The notes under the pieces were generated by a model. That model did not search any database and was not told the DNA's origin. It saw nothing but the letters and a program-made list of their open reading frames with translations. Shown in pieces: positions 52,491 to 62,152 of a DNA stretch of 64,000 nt (position 1 is its first letter; each line of letters begins with the position of its first letter). Origin of the DNA: an uncultured SAR116 cluster alpha proteobacterium (GTDB taxonomy: Bacteria > Pseudomonadota > Alphaproteobacteria > Puniceispirillales > Puniceispirillaceae); NCBI GenBank assembly GCA_902547925.1, contig CACCQD010000003.1, positions 29,884 to 93,883 of the forward strand, given 5' to 3'. Position numbers and translations under genes: made by a program.

Positions 52491-54200
52491 TCACTTCCCC
52501 TCAAATTTGAAGGTCACTGCATCGGTCAAGCCACCTGACGCGTATAGACTTTGCATTTCCATTAAGCCAACCGGGTTTTGAGCCGTTGCGGACGCTGTAA
52601 AGCTACTCTTGCCGTTGAGAAAACCGCTGATCGCAGCCTTCAACTGCTCAGCTTGCTCAGGATACTGACCGAGAACCATATCAATCTGCATTCCACTCGT
52701 ATTCACCAACTGGTCTGTGTCAGGGGCTTTTGCAAGCGCTGTGTCTGCGAGGTTTTCATCCGCATATTCCAGCTTTATCGAAGCCATTTTCAGGTCCTCA
52801 GACATCTCGCTCCAGAGACTCATGAGCTCGAAGAAATCAGTTAGCTGGCTAGCCTTGCTGAGTTTTGCGATATCAAGACCTACGAGGCCCAAAGCAATCT
52901 TTACTTTTGCAAAACCTTCTGCACCGAAATCTATTTCCGTATCGAATGTGCCTTTTGCGGTGTCAAAGTCAACAGCATTGGACAGGGATAGAACAAAATC
53001 CTCAGCACCAGTAATGTCACGTATTGTGCGAGCTGTTGAGCGGTCCATCTCACTAATGAGGGTTAAGGGTATCCTGAGACCGTCAATTGATGTCTTGCCC
53101 TTAACCATGATTCCATTCTCGATAGCTACTTCGCTGAGGCTGAAGTCTTTAATACCAATCTCATCCCCGGCATTATTGAAAGACGCATCCCTAATCCCGA
53201 TGTCGGTCATTCCATAAAGCCGCGCGGCGTTTTCAGTTATGGATGTCTCCGACGTGAAATCAACGCTTAGATCAAGCCCCTTGAAATACGCCTCGCCAAC
53301 CTGTGTTGTAACTTCGTCATTGGCGCTAACAAAATCCAACCCTTTGAGACTAAATTCCTTGATGACACTATCTGCGATCTCAATGCTGCCATTTGCCAGC
53401 TCAGCTGATACGCCTTCATCTGGAACTTTGAATTTTAAGCCTTCAATAGTGACATCACTGATACCAAAGACTTGTGCCAGTTGGTCCGCAGTAGGTGACT
53501 GCGTAATCAATGCATCGAAAAGGTCGACAAACCGAACGGCGGACATATTGAATTTCGCAAGATCGCCGTTGAAGGCCTTTCCATTCATTACGCCAAGCTT
53601 ATCTTCCAGAGATCCGGAAACAGAGAGGGTCTCCACAATGCCGTCTTTTACACCGGAAATTTGTATCTGGCCAGTTGCGGTTAATGCTTCGCGCCCCTCA
53701 CGGTCAACGCCCTTAAGCGACATATCCGAAAGTGCAAATTCCCCTATCGAAAGGCTGTTCAGCGATGCGATGGCCCCTGCTGGATCGGCCTTTGTAGCTT
53801 CGATGAAGGTCTTCAACGCAGCGATGTCAGCGTCCCCTAGAGCGAGGTTACTGGCACCATATGTTACCTTGTCACCTGCGGCTGCATAAGACCCCTTGAT
53901 GCCAATGAGTTCGGCGCGCTTGATGGTGATGTCATCACCTGCGATAACGAGTGCCTCAGCCGTCAGAAGAGGAGTTCCTTTAACCTTTAGGGCTAAGTTT
54001 GAGACGGTCGCAGCATTTGCGAGCATATCTGCCTTAACTTCACCAAAAGTAAAGTCGGAGTTTGGAACTCCAGCCTCTATTTCTTTCTCAATCGTGGCAA
54101 CGGCATCTTCCGCAGCGGATTGCGCACTGCTGGATAGAAATACGTATCCGCCGCCTAGCGCAGCAATGGCTAAAACGCCACCGACTATTATTTTTTTCAT
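52491..54200 (-). CDS. Large periplasmic/membrane-anchored protein, DUF945-like
   Basis: MKKIIVGGVLAIAALGGGYVFLSSSAQSAAEDAVATIEKEI N-terminal anchor; repetitive beta-like sequence. Confidence 0.5.
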   Translation of the reverse strand: MKKIIVGGVLAIAALGGGYVFLSSSAQSAAEDAVATIEKEIEAGVPNSDFTFGEVKADMLANAATVSNLALKVKGTPLLTAEALVIAGDDITIKRAELIGIKGSYAAAGDKVTYGASNLALGDADIAALKTFIEATKADPAGAIASLNSLSIGEFALSDMSLKGVDREGREALTATGQIQISGVKDGIVETLSVSGSLEDKLGVMNGKAFNGDLAKFNMSAVRFVDLFDALITQSPTADQLAQVFGISDVTIEGLKFKVPDEGVSAELANGSIEIADSVIKEFSLKGLDFVSANDEVTTQVGEAYFKGLDLSVDFTSETSITENAARLYGMTDIGIRDASFNNAGDEIGIKDFSLSEVAIENGIMVKGKTSIDGLRIPLTLISEMDRSTARTIRDITGAEDFVLSLSNAVDFDTAKGTFDTEIDFGAEGFAKVKIALGLVGLDIAKLSKASQLTDFFELMSLWSEMSEDLKMASIKLEYADENLADTALAKAPDTDQLVNTSGMQIDMVLGQYPEQAEQLKAAISGFLNGKSSFTASATAQNPVGLMEMQSLYASGGLTDAVTFKFEGK

Positions 54201-54441
54201 AATAGTTACTCCAAATCTAAAGATTAACCCCCCGATTTTGGGACCAAAATTGGAGATTGCAAACAAATTACATGATAGTTTGTAGTTTTATGAAGCTTGG
54301 CGCCCCTGAGTCTGGCGACCAAATATAGATGCTTGATAACCTAAAATTGATGGTTCAACTAGCATGAGGATTAGCCAAAAACTCCAAAAAACTGGGTGTC
54401 GTTTGGTTTCTCTCACCGTTCGCTATCTTCGGAATCAAGGG

Positions 54442-54573
54442 TGAGGATTTTGACCTACCATTTGACCTGCTTCTCACAGTTATAAACACATTCAAATGCT
54501 TGTATCCTATTGAAATATATCGATGATCTGTCGCCGTTTTTACCGGCGTTTGGAGCGGGTGAAGGGATTCGAA
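54442..54573 (-). repeat. Inverted-repeat partner at the intact tRNA-Gly 3' end
   Basis: Reverse complement matches 48872-48991; retains ATGGTAGGTCAAAATCCTCACCCTTGA, i.e. a start codon aligned with the integrase N-terminus. Confidence 0.9.
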
Positions 54574-54625
54574 CCCTCGACCCCAACCTTGGCAAGGTTG
54601 TGCTCTACCACTGAGCTACACCCGC
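54551..54625 (-). tRNA. tRNA-Gly (anticodon GCC)
   Basis: GCGGGTGTAGCTCAGTGGTAGAGCACAACCTTGCCAAGGTTGGGGTCGAGGGTTCGAATCCCTTCACCCGCTCCA. Confidence 0.96.
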
Positions 54626-54918
54626 ACGCACCGAGGTGCTATAAGCATCTGTTTTTGGTAACAAAATTACCTCTAACCTAACCAAAATGGGTTGGTTCTG
54701 AGGGTACTATTTCCCCATCGCCCATCAAACTAGGTAGGACAAATATGCCGAAACGTAATCACGTTCTAAAACCAACACATATAAATCGCGAACCGCTGAG
54801 GTTTTTATAATCCAAGCATTGCCTGCTTGCAAGTGGCAAATGAGCCCGCTTTTGAGAGATGCGCTTGCTTCTGTAATAACCCCAGTTTCTTCTCGTGATT
54901 TCTGACGTGAAGATGGAC

Positions 54919-56055
54919 TTACACTTCTGTCCCAAGGGCGTCTTTCAATGCAGCGACGATCACATCTTGTGAATCCGCCTCCAAATAGGGGTGCATTGGC
55001 AATGCCATGACGCATTTGCTCAGCCTGTCTGTGGTGTGCAGACCTTCACCAGCAACCGGAAAATCCCGATAGGGTGGCTGGCAATGCATAGGCACCGGAT
55101 AATAGATCGCGGTGGGGACGCCGGCAGCCTGCATTTTGCTGCAGACGGCATCACGATCAACGTCAGCTGGAAGCTTGATGGTATATTGGGCCCAGCTGGA
55201 TGATGCGCCAGCGGCAAGCTGCGGTGTCTCAGCGCTGTTGCCAATTTTATCGTGATATCTGTCAGCCACCTGTTGGCGCAGCGCCAGCTCTTCGGCAAAA
55301 ATATCCAGCTTGGCATCAAGAACCACCGCTTGCATCGTATCAAGCCGTCCGGTCATGCCAATTCTGACATTCTGATATTTGTCCTTGCCCATGCCATGAA
55401 TCCGGCACGACCGGATTATTTCGGCGATGTCATCATCATCAGTAAAGACAGCCCCACCATCGCCGTAACAGCCAAGCGGCTTTGCCGGGAAAAAGCTGGT
55501 GCAGGTCACATGCGCAAGCGTACCAACCTTGCGATGATTCAAGGAGGCGCCAAAACTCTGCGCAGCATCGTCGATGAGCCATAGATTGTTCGCCGCCGCA
55601 AAGCGCATCAATGCCTCGTAATCGGCGGGTTGGCCAAAAAGGCCGATGCCGATGATGCCAACTATTTCAACGCCCGCATCTCTGGCCGCCGTGCAGGCGT
55701 CATCGAGCTGAGTGGGTTCAATGTTGAAGGTTACCGGGTCAACTTCGGCGAACACCGGAACAGCGCCCATGATTGGCATGACCTCGGCGCTTGCTGCGAA
55801 GGTGAAAGAGGGCACGATGACGCCCTGCCCCGGCTTTAGGCCAAGTCCATGCAACGCAAGTAGCAACGCATCCGTTCCAGAGGAGCACGAGATATTGTGT
55901 TTGGCGCCAGACCATTCAACAAGCCGTTCCTCCAACGCTGTGATTTCTGGCCCCATGATATAGGCACCATGGTCCAGAACAGCAGCAAGACCGGAATCGA
56001 TCTTGTCACGAATGCGGGCTTGCTGGGATTTCAGGTCAATGAAGGCAATGCTCAT
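54919..56055 (-). CDS. DegT/DnrJ/EryC1/StrS-family sugar aminotransferase
   Basis: ISCSSGTDALLLALHGLGLKPGQGVIVPSFTFAASAEVMPIMGAVPVFAEVDP; WLIDDAAQSFGASLNHRKVGTLAHVTCTSFFPAKPLGCYGDGGAVFTDD. Confidence 0.94.
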   Translation of the reverse strand: MSIAFIDLKSQQARIRDKIDSGLAAVLDHGAYIMGPEITALEERLVEWSGAKHNISCSSGTDALLLALHGLGLKPGQGVIVPSFTFAASAEVMPIMGAVPVFAEVDPVTFNIEPTQLDDACTAARDAGVEIVGIIGIGLFGQPADYEALMRFAAANNLWLIDDAAQSFGASLNHRKVGTLAHVTCTSFFPAKPLGCYGDGGAVFTDDDDIAEIIRSCRIHGMGKDKYQNVRIGMTGRLDTMQAVVLDAKLDIFAEELALRQQVADRYHDKIGNSAETPQLAAGASSSWAQYTIKLPADVDRDAVCSKMQAAGVPTAIYYPVPMHCQPPYRDFPVAGEGLHTTDRLSKCVMALPMHPYLEADSQDVIVAALKDALGTEV

Positions 56056-57053
56056 TCAGCTGGTCCTATTGGGGGGTGGGTCGTTGCGGTTTTTCCCATA
56101 TCAAGCAATGCTGCCTGCATGGCTTCCAAAGTGCGTTGCACGGCCAACGCCTCGTCAATATTGCTGGGAACCGGTTTGCCGGTAAGACAGATATCGACGA
56201 AAGCGCGCATCTGATCTTTGAGTGGTTCTGCCTCAGCGACCGGAAGCGCCACTGGACTAGCGCGCTCGATGATGAAGCTCTCATTGTCGGGGCGGATGTG
56301 ATCCTGAAACAGCACCAGCTTTTCAGGCCAGGGCTTGGTGTCGTCAAAAACAAGTGATCCTGTCGTGCCACTGACGGTGAAACGATGTTCCTTATAGGGA
56401 GACATCCAAGAGGTGTGCATGGTCGCAGAGATGCCGCCGGCAAAACCTAGCGTTGTCGCCAATGTATCAACGATGTCGGGGGTGACATGGCTGGCACCGG
56501 CGCAACTGACCTTCGTCGGCTCGGATCCGGTCAGCGCCTGGATGAGAGAGAGGTCATGTGGACACAGATCAAAAAGGACAGATTCGGTGTTGCGGATTCG
56601 TCCCATGGCAAGCCGGTTTGCTTGAATATGGCGCAATGTCCCAATGGCGCCGACGCGAACCTGTGCTTGCAGCTCGATGAAAGCGGCGTGATAGCGGATC
56701 AGGTGGCCAACCATCACCTGCCGGTCATTCTTTTCGGCGGCAGCGGCGATTTTCTGGGCACCGATGAGGGTCAGTGCCAGTGGCTTTTCGACGAATACAT
56801 GCTTACCGGCATTTAGAATGCGGATGGCGAGATCGACATGGCTTGGCGCTGAGGTGGCAAGAACGATGCCGGTGATATCCGTATCCTCAAGCAACGCGTC
56901 AATGGCTTTGGCGGTAACGGCAAACTGGGTGGCAAATTCCTCGGCTTTGGCCTGCGTTTTGTCCGAAACGGCAGCCAACGCCCCCATCTGCGCCAGATTG
57001 CGTGCCAGATTGCGACCCCACATGCCGCAGCCGATTAAACCTATATGTGACAT
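56052..57053 (-). CDS. Gfo/Idh/MocA-family oxidoreductase
   Basis: HIGLIGCGMWGRNLARNLAQMGALAAVSDK; GKHVFVEKPLALTLIGAQKIAAAA; 4-nt overlap with the aminotransferase gene. Confidence 0.92.
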   Translation of the reverse strand: MSHIGLIGCGMWGRNLARNLAQMGALAAVSDKTQAKAEEFATQFAVTAKAIDALLEDTDITGIVLATSAPSHVDLAIRILNAGKHVFVEKPLALTLIGAQKIAAAAEKNDRQVMVGHLIRYHAAFIELQAQVRVGAIGTLRHIQANRLAMGRIRNTESVLFDLCPHDLSLIQALTGSEPTKVSCAGASHVTPDIVDTLATTLGFAGGISATMHTSWMSPYKEHRFTVSGTTGSLVFDDTKPWPEKLVLFQDHIRPDNESFIIERASPVALPVAEAEPLKDQMRAFVDICLTGKPVPSNIDEALAVQRTLEAMQAALLDMGKTATTHPPIGPAE

Positions 57054-57201
57054 GCGGTACCGCGTTGTTCTTTGCTGACATGGGTGTACGGCGACACCGG
57101 ATTTGCGTCAATAGTTGCATTTTGTAACATTCTGTTGAGGATGGGAGGCAGCGCTAATAAGCCACTGCCTTTTTGAATCTGGCAAAATTAAGGGACTAAA
57201 G

Positions 57202-57720
57202 ATGGACGCCTCTTCCGCTTTCAAAGACAGCCTGCCAACAACACCCGAGTCGCTGATCGAAAAACTCGACTCTCTCGATATTGCGTTTACCGCACACCAC
57301 CATCCGCCATTGCGAACAGTCGAGGATTCAAAAGAGTACCGCGACAACATGCCGGGTATGCATGTAAAGAACCTCTATCTTCGTGATAAGAAAAAGCGCA
57401 ATTATCTGATTGTTGCCGAGGAGGATCGTATGATTGATCTCAAATCGCTGCACTCCACTATCGGCTCAGACCGGCTGTCCTTTGGCAGTGCCGACCGGTT
57501 GTTTGAGATGCTCGGTGTACGCCCGGGCGCAGTGAGCCCGTTTACCCTGATCAATGATACGGAACATCGGGTAAGTCTCTCGATAGATGCTGAGCTGATG
57601 ACAGCGGGCAGTCTCTATTTTCACCCTTTGGTCAATGATATGACGTTGGGGGTGACACCTGAGGGGCTGTCGCGATTCCTCGCGGATACGGGGCATCAGC
57701 CGCAGCTAATCAATTTCTAA
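57202..57720 (+). CDS. YbaK/ProX-type aminoacyl-tRNA deacylase
   Basis: FTAHHHPPLRTVEDSKEYRDNMPGMHVKNLYLRDKKKRNYLIVAEEDRMIDLK; GVRPGAVSPFTLINDTEHRV. Confidence 0.9.
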   Translation: MDASSAFKDSLPTTPESLIEKLDSLDIAFTAHHHPPLRTVEDSKEYRDNMPGMHVKNLYLRDKKKRNYLIVAEEDRMIDLKSLHSTIGSDRLSFGSADRLFEMLGVRPGAVSPFTLINDTEHRVSLSIDAELMTAGSLYFHPLVNDMTLGVTPEGLSRFLADTGHQPQLINF

Positions 57721-57937
57721 GCGCCAAATTGTGGTGAGTGGAATTCGTGGTTGAAACAGATATCCATTGGATGGCTGGCCGACATTTCTTTGTCGCCTGA
57801 CAACCCTTGTTTCGCCAGTGTGGGCACCTAAATCTAGGGCATGGTATCTGCCAGCGAAGCGCTTTATATGGCCGTTAATATGTCAGACCTGTAGAGCGGT
57901 GAAAAGATTTCGCTGAAATTCAGATTTTGAGGGGAAA

Positions 57938-58837
57938 ATGGAACAGTTACTTTCGGGCGCAACGGCAACGACCATCGATGTGGACATGAACAATTTCATG
58001 GCTGAGGTGATTGAAGGATCCTCGAGTTTGCCAGTCATTGTCCAGTTCTGGGCACCGTGGTGTGGTCCATGCAAACAGCTTGGACCCGTTCTAGAAAAGG
58101 TGGTTGCTGGCAAGGGCAACAAGGTAAAGCTCGTCCGCATTAATATCGATGACAATCAACAGATCGCCCAACAGATGCGAGTCCAATCGGTTCCTACCGT
58201 CTATGGGTTTGTTGATGGACAGCCGGTCGATGGTTTTTCAGGGGCACAGCCCGAATCAGCGGTCACGCAGTTTGTTGAAAAACTGGCATCGATGGGTGGC
58301 GCTGGGGCTGATGTGGCGGAAATGCTGAGCGCAGGCGAGACGGCACTGGCAACGCAGGATTTTGATGCCGCCATGGGCCATTTCCAACAGGTCATGGGCG
58401 TTGAGCCGGAGTCGGTTGCGGCGCTTGCGGGTGTCGTTCGTTGCCTGACCGGCATGGGCGATGTGGCTGGTGCGCGCGAGGTGATTGACCAGCTCAATGA
58501 CGAGTTTCGCGAGGATGAGGCGATGCAGGTGGCAATCGCTGCTCTTGATTTGATTGAAAAGGCGTCGGAGTCGGCTGATGGGCTGGATGCCGCGCTCGCG
58601 GCCGTCGCAGCCGATGGAAACGATCTGGAGGCACGGCAGACGTTGGCGATGGCACTCTATGCCAGCGGCCAGCATGCCGAAGCCATGGACCAGTTATTGG
58701 AGTCCATCAGGGTCGACCGTGCCTGGAATGAGGAGGCTGCGCGCAAGCAGCTTTTGGAATTTTTTGCGTCACTGGGCGCCGCCAACCCTGATGTGATGAA
58801 GGCGCGCCGCAGGCTGTCAACGGTTCTGTTTGCCTGA
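57938..58837 (+). CDS. Thioredoxin-domain co-chaperone (YbbN/CnoX-like)
   Basis: PVIVQFWAPWCGPCKQLGPVLEKVV; C-terminal TPR-like region. Confidence 0.9.
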   Translation: MEQLLSGATATTIDVDMNNFMAEVIEGSSSLPVIVQFWAPWCGPCKQLGPVLEKVVAGKGNKVKLVRINIDDNQQIAQQMRVQSVPTVYGFVDGQPVDGFSGAQPESAVTQFVEKLASMGGAGADVAEMLSAGETALATQDFDAAMGHFQQVMGVEPESVAALAGVVRCLTGMGDVAGAREVIDQLNDEFREDEAMQVAIAALDLIEKASESADGLDAALAAVAADGNDLEARQTLAMALYASGQHAEAMDQLLESIRVDRAWNEEAARKQLLEFFASLGAANPDVMKARRRLSTVLFA

Positions 58838-58873
58838 TATCTTGTGCGCGTCACTCGGTTAAAATGAGGTTTT

Positions 58874-59521
58874 TTGATGAATCCACTGACGTTTGATCTT
58901 CGCGACCTACCGCCAACCTTGCCGCTGTTTCCGCTGCCAAGTGCCTTGCTGCTGCCGGGATCACAGTTGCCTTTGAACATTTTTGAGCCACGGTATCTGG
59001 CGATGATCGAGGATGCGTTGCAAACGCCCGAGCGGATGATTGGCATGGTGCAGCCACTCAATGATGATGGCACACTATTCGATGTCGGCTGTGCCGGTCG
59101 GATCAGCTATTTTCAGGAAAGCGGGGACGGGCGGTACATGATTGCCTTGACAGGTATCTGCCGGTTCACCCTGCAGGCAGAACAATTGACTGATCGTGGT
59201 TATCGCCGTGCAACGATTGACTGGGGCCGCTTTGCGGATGATCTGAAATCATCTGATGACAGGATTGCTGATCGGGACAAGCTGCTGGATGTAATGAAAA
59301 AATACTTCAGTGTGATGAGTTTTGAGGCAGATTGGACGCAGATTGAACAGTCTGGCAATGAGCAGATCATGAACACGCTGGCTGCTGTCTGTCCATTTGA
59401 CGTTGCGGAAAAGCAGGCGTTGCTGGAGGCACAGGGATTGGCCAAACGAGCCGATCTTCTGATTGCGATCATGGAAATGGCACTGCATGAAGAGGAAAGT
59501 GGCAATGACGCAAGACATTGA
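58874..59521 (+). CDS. LON substrate-binding domain protein
   Basis: [45 protein letters not shown]. Confidence 0.9.
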   Translation: MMNPLTFDLRDLPPTLPLFPLPSALLLPGSQLPLNIFEPRYLAMIEDALQTPERMIGMVQPLNDDGTLFDVGCAGRISYFQESGDGRYMIALTGICRFTLQAEQLTDRGYRRATIDWGRFADDLKSSDDRIADRDKLLDVMKKYFSVMSFEADWTQIEQSGNEQIMNTLAAVCPFDVAEKQALLEAQGLAKRADLLIAIMEMALHEEESGNDARH

Positions 59522-59753
59522 CGCCAAGGATGCCAAGAATACCAGGAATGCTGCGGATGATCCGGCGCAGCCCCTTGATAGTCGTTTACTCGCAGTTCTC
59601 GTTTGTCCGGTTACCAAAGGGCCTCTGGAATATGACGCGCCGAATAAAGAATTGATCAGCCGCCAACTTGGCAAGGCTTTTCCCATTCGCGCGGGCGTGC
59701 CAATTATGCTTGTTGATGAAGCGCGGGATCTTGAAACAGAGGGAAGCCAATAG
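59505..59753 (+). CDS. Trm112/UPF0434-family protein
   Basis: [51 protein letters not shown]. Confidence 0.9.
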   Translation: MTQDIDAKDAKNTRNAADDPAQPLDSRLLAVLVCPVTKGPLEYDAPNKELISRQLGKAFPIRAGVPIMLVDEARDLETEGSQ

Positions 59754-59754
59754 G

Positions 59755-60135
59755 GTGCATGATCAGACTGGGAAGACCACCAGCCAGCGCTGGCCAACCG
59801 AAATCCGCCTGAGCAGCGATAAGCGCCGCCTGAATGTCAGCTTTGACGATGGATCGGCATCGTCGATAACAGCCGAGCTCTTGCGGGTCGAGTCACCCTC
59901 GGCGGAGGTTCAGGGGCATGGCGCCGGACAGAAGACAACGCCGGCTGGAAAGCGTAATGTAACGATCAGCCGCATTGATCCAGTTGGCAATTACGCTATC
60001 CGCATTGCTTTTAGTGACGGCCATGACACTGGCCTGTTCACATGGGAGATTCTGCATAATTACGGCCAGCGCCACGACAGTTTGATGGCCGATTATGAAA
60101 GTCGACTCAATGATGCGGGCCAGAGCCGCGGATAG
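59755..60135 (+). CDS. DUF971-family protein
   Basis: WPTEIRLSSDKRRLNVSFDDGSASSITAELLRVESPSAEVQGHG...VGNYAIRIAFSDGHDTGLFTWEILHNYG; in-frame GTG at 59755. Confidence 0.85.
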   Translation: MHDQTGKTTSQRWPTEIRLSSDKRRLNVSFDDGSASSITAELLRVESPSAEVQGHGAGQKTTPAGKRNVTISRIDPVGNYAIRIAFSDGHDTGLFTWEILHNYGQRHDSLMADYESRLNDAGQSRG

Positions 60136-60139
60136 GACC

Positions 60140-61378
60140 CTATTTTCGGTGTCTATTTCCCTGTGGCAATCTGCCGGCAAAAAGGTTAGCTGGAGCAAGC
60201 GTGCCGCCGCGTGCAATTGTCGAAAAAGCGGATTTGGCTGGCGACCGATTGAGTAGACTCATCCCCAACCCGGCGATCTTGGCAACGCCGGTCGGCATCG
60301 TACTGAATAGCGCGTTTAATCCTGTTGTAGTAAGGCTCATCGCCCCCACCTCAAGTCGCCGTTTTTGACGAAAATCGGTCAGCACCGAGAGATGACCTGC
60401 CGGCAGACCCCGTGCGAAGGTGTCGCATAGAATATCGAGCAACACCGCTGCATCACCAAGCGCCAGATTATATCCCTGACCAGCAAGTGGATGAATGACA
60501 TGCGCTGCGTCACCCGCAAGGATCAGATTATCAGCTGTCGGATTGGCAATGAAGGTTGGTTGCAGGGGCCAGACAAGGCGGTCTGATTGCAGCGTGAGGA
60601 ATCCGAGCTCGTCGCCAAAAGCCTTGGTACATGCTTTATTGAATGCATCAACATCACAAGCCTGATACTGCAGCGCCTCTTGTTTTGGCAGGGTCCAGAC
60701 AAGCGACATCAAATTGTCATCCATCGGCATCAGGGCGATCGGGCCGGAACCCAGAAACCGCTGAAACGCTGCGTTTTGATGAGGGCGTTCGGCAGCAATG
60801 AGCGCGACCACCGCCGTTTGCTTGTGGGGTAGTGCATGCTGCCTGATCCCGGCAGATTTGCGCAATGTGCTGTTGCGGCCATCGCACCCCACAACAAGAT
60901 CACATGTCACCTCGTCGGTCTCCCCCTTGTCATCGACAAGTGACAGGTTTGCCCGGTTGTTGGCGATGGTGAAATCAGCCACCGTTCTGTCGATCAGGGG
61001 TGTGACAGCCGCCGCTTGAATTTGCCTCTCAAGCGCTGATAACAGAGCGGCATTTGGCACGACAAAAGCCATCGGCTCATCCCCGTCTTGCCATTCAAGG
61101 CCGAACGCCTTGCTGCGCCGCGCTCTTACGCCGATTGTTGCCTCACCATCGGCAACCTTCAACGCCTCAATGGGTGTTGGCGGCGTGGCGAGGCGTTGCC
61201 AGACACCAAGCGTCTCCAGCATACGCTTGCCAGCGGCGCTGACCGTAGTTGTGCGGATTGTCTCACCACCGTCAATGGGCTGGTGACGCTGGATATGCAC
61301 CACCTGATAGGGGCTGTGGGAGAGTGTTAGGGCTGTCATCAGGCCGGTTAGACCTCCGCCAACAACAACAATATCCGG
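60140..61378 (-). CDS. UbiH/UbiF/VisC-type FAD-dependent monooxygenase
   Basis: PDIVVVGGGLTGLMTALTLS; DLVVGCDGRNSTLRKSAGI; NLILAGDAAHVIHPLAGQGYNLALGDAAVLLDIL. Confidence 0.92.
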   Translation of the reverse strand, partial: PDIVVVGGGLTGLMTALTLSHSPYQVVHIQRHQPIDGGETIRTTTVSAAGKRMLETLGVWQRLATPPTPIEALKVADGEATIGVRARRSKAFGLEWQDGDEPMAFVVPNAALLSALERQIQAAAVTPLIDRTVADFTIANNRANLSLVDDKGETDEVTCDLVVGCDGRNSTLRKSAGIRQHALPHKQTAVVALIAAERPHQNAAFQRFLGSGPIALMPMDDNLMSLVWTLPKQEALQYQACDVDAFNKACTKAFGDELGFLTLQSDRLVWPLQPTFIANPTADNLILAGDAAHVIHPLAGQGYNLALGDAAVLLDILCDTFARGLPAGHLSVLTDFRQKRRLEVGAMSLTTTGLNALFSTMPTGVAKIAGLGMSLLNRSPAKSAFSTIARGGTLAPANLFAGRLPQGNRHRK

Positions 61379-61391
61379 CATCAGGAACACC

Positions 61392-61931
61392 TCATCTGCA
61401 AGCTGGGACACGTAGGTTGGAAAAATGCTGGTTTATCACATGTTTTGCAAGCTCATGCAGATCCGTTCCGTCGAAAAGATAAGCATGACAGCCAGCCGCT
61501 CTGCCAGCGGCTACATCGCTGTCACGATCACCAATCATTACAGAAGTCGCAAGGTCAACTGACCATTTCTCTGCCAGACGGGTGATCATTTGGTGTCCGG
61601 GTTTACGGCATAGGCAGGGCGTTCGAAGGGTGCTGATAACAGCCTCCGGGTGATGCGGGCAGAACGCAATGTCCTTGATATGACCTCCTAGCGCTGCCGC
61701 TTCGGCGATCAGATGATCATTGAAGTGATGCATGTCACTTTCGGCGTACAGGCCGCGTCCAATCCCGCCCTGATTGGTGACAATAAAAACATCCAGCCCA
61801 ACCTTAGAAAACAATTTCAGAGCCTCAGGTGCCCCCCGCACCCAGTCAAAATCGGACACTTTATACGTATAACTCACATCGATATTCAATGTGTCGTCCC
61901 GATCAAGAAATATCGCTGGTTGTTTTTTCAT
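61392..61931 (-). CDS. gmhB: D-glycero-D-manno-heptose 1,7-bisphosphate phosphatase-like HAD phosphatase
   Basis: PAIFLDRDDTLNIDVSYTYKVSDFDWVRGAPEALKLFSKVGLDVFIVTNQGGIGRGLYAE; CLCRKPGHQM; MIGDRDSDVAAGRAAG. Confidence 0.88.
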   Translation of the reverse strand: MKKQPAIFLDRDDTLNIDVSYTYKVSDFDWVRGAPEALKLFSKVGLDVFIVTNQGGIGRGLYAESDMHHFNDHLIAEAAALGGHIKDIAFCPHHPEAVISTLRTPCLCRKPGHQMITRLAEKWSVDLATSVMIGDRDSDVAAGRAAGCHAYLFDGTDLHELAKHVINQHFSNLRVPACR

Positions 61932-62152
61932 CTTGTCTCTGTGTAAAAGCCTCGTGCACCGGGTGTGTGATAATGCCAGTCATCGATATGGCCGATCAAC
62001 GGTATCATTTTCAGTTTCGCTTTCTCAGCCGCATTGCTCCGATTCTACAGATGCGGTAACACTTGTCACAGTCACTTTCTTGCCGCATTGGTAAATTATT
62101 CGATCATCATGGTACACTTTGTCTGTCTGCGCCACGCATGGGGTTTAACGCG

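Noticed and set aside
53239-53889. 216-aa ORF opposite the DUF945-like gene (also 52717..53217 and 53896..54285)
   Set aside because: Serine-rich shadow ORFs antisense to a long CDS with a good signal anchor; typical of reverse-strand translation.
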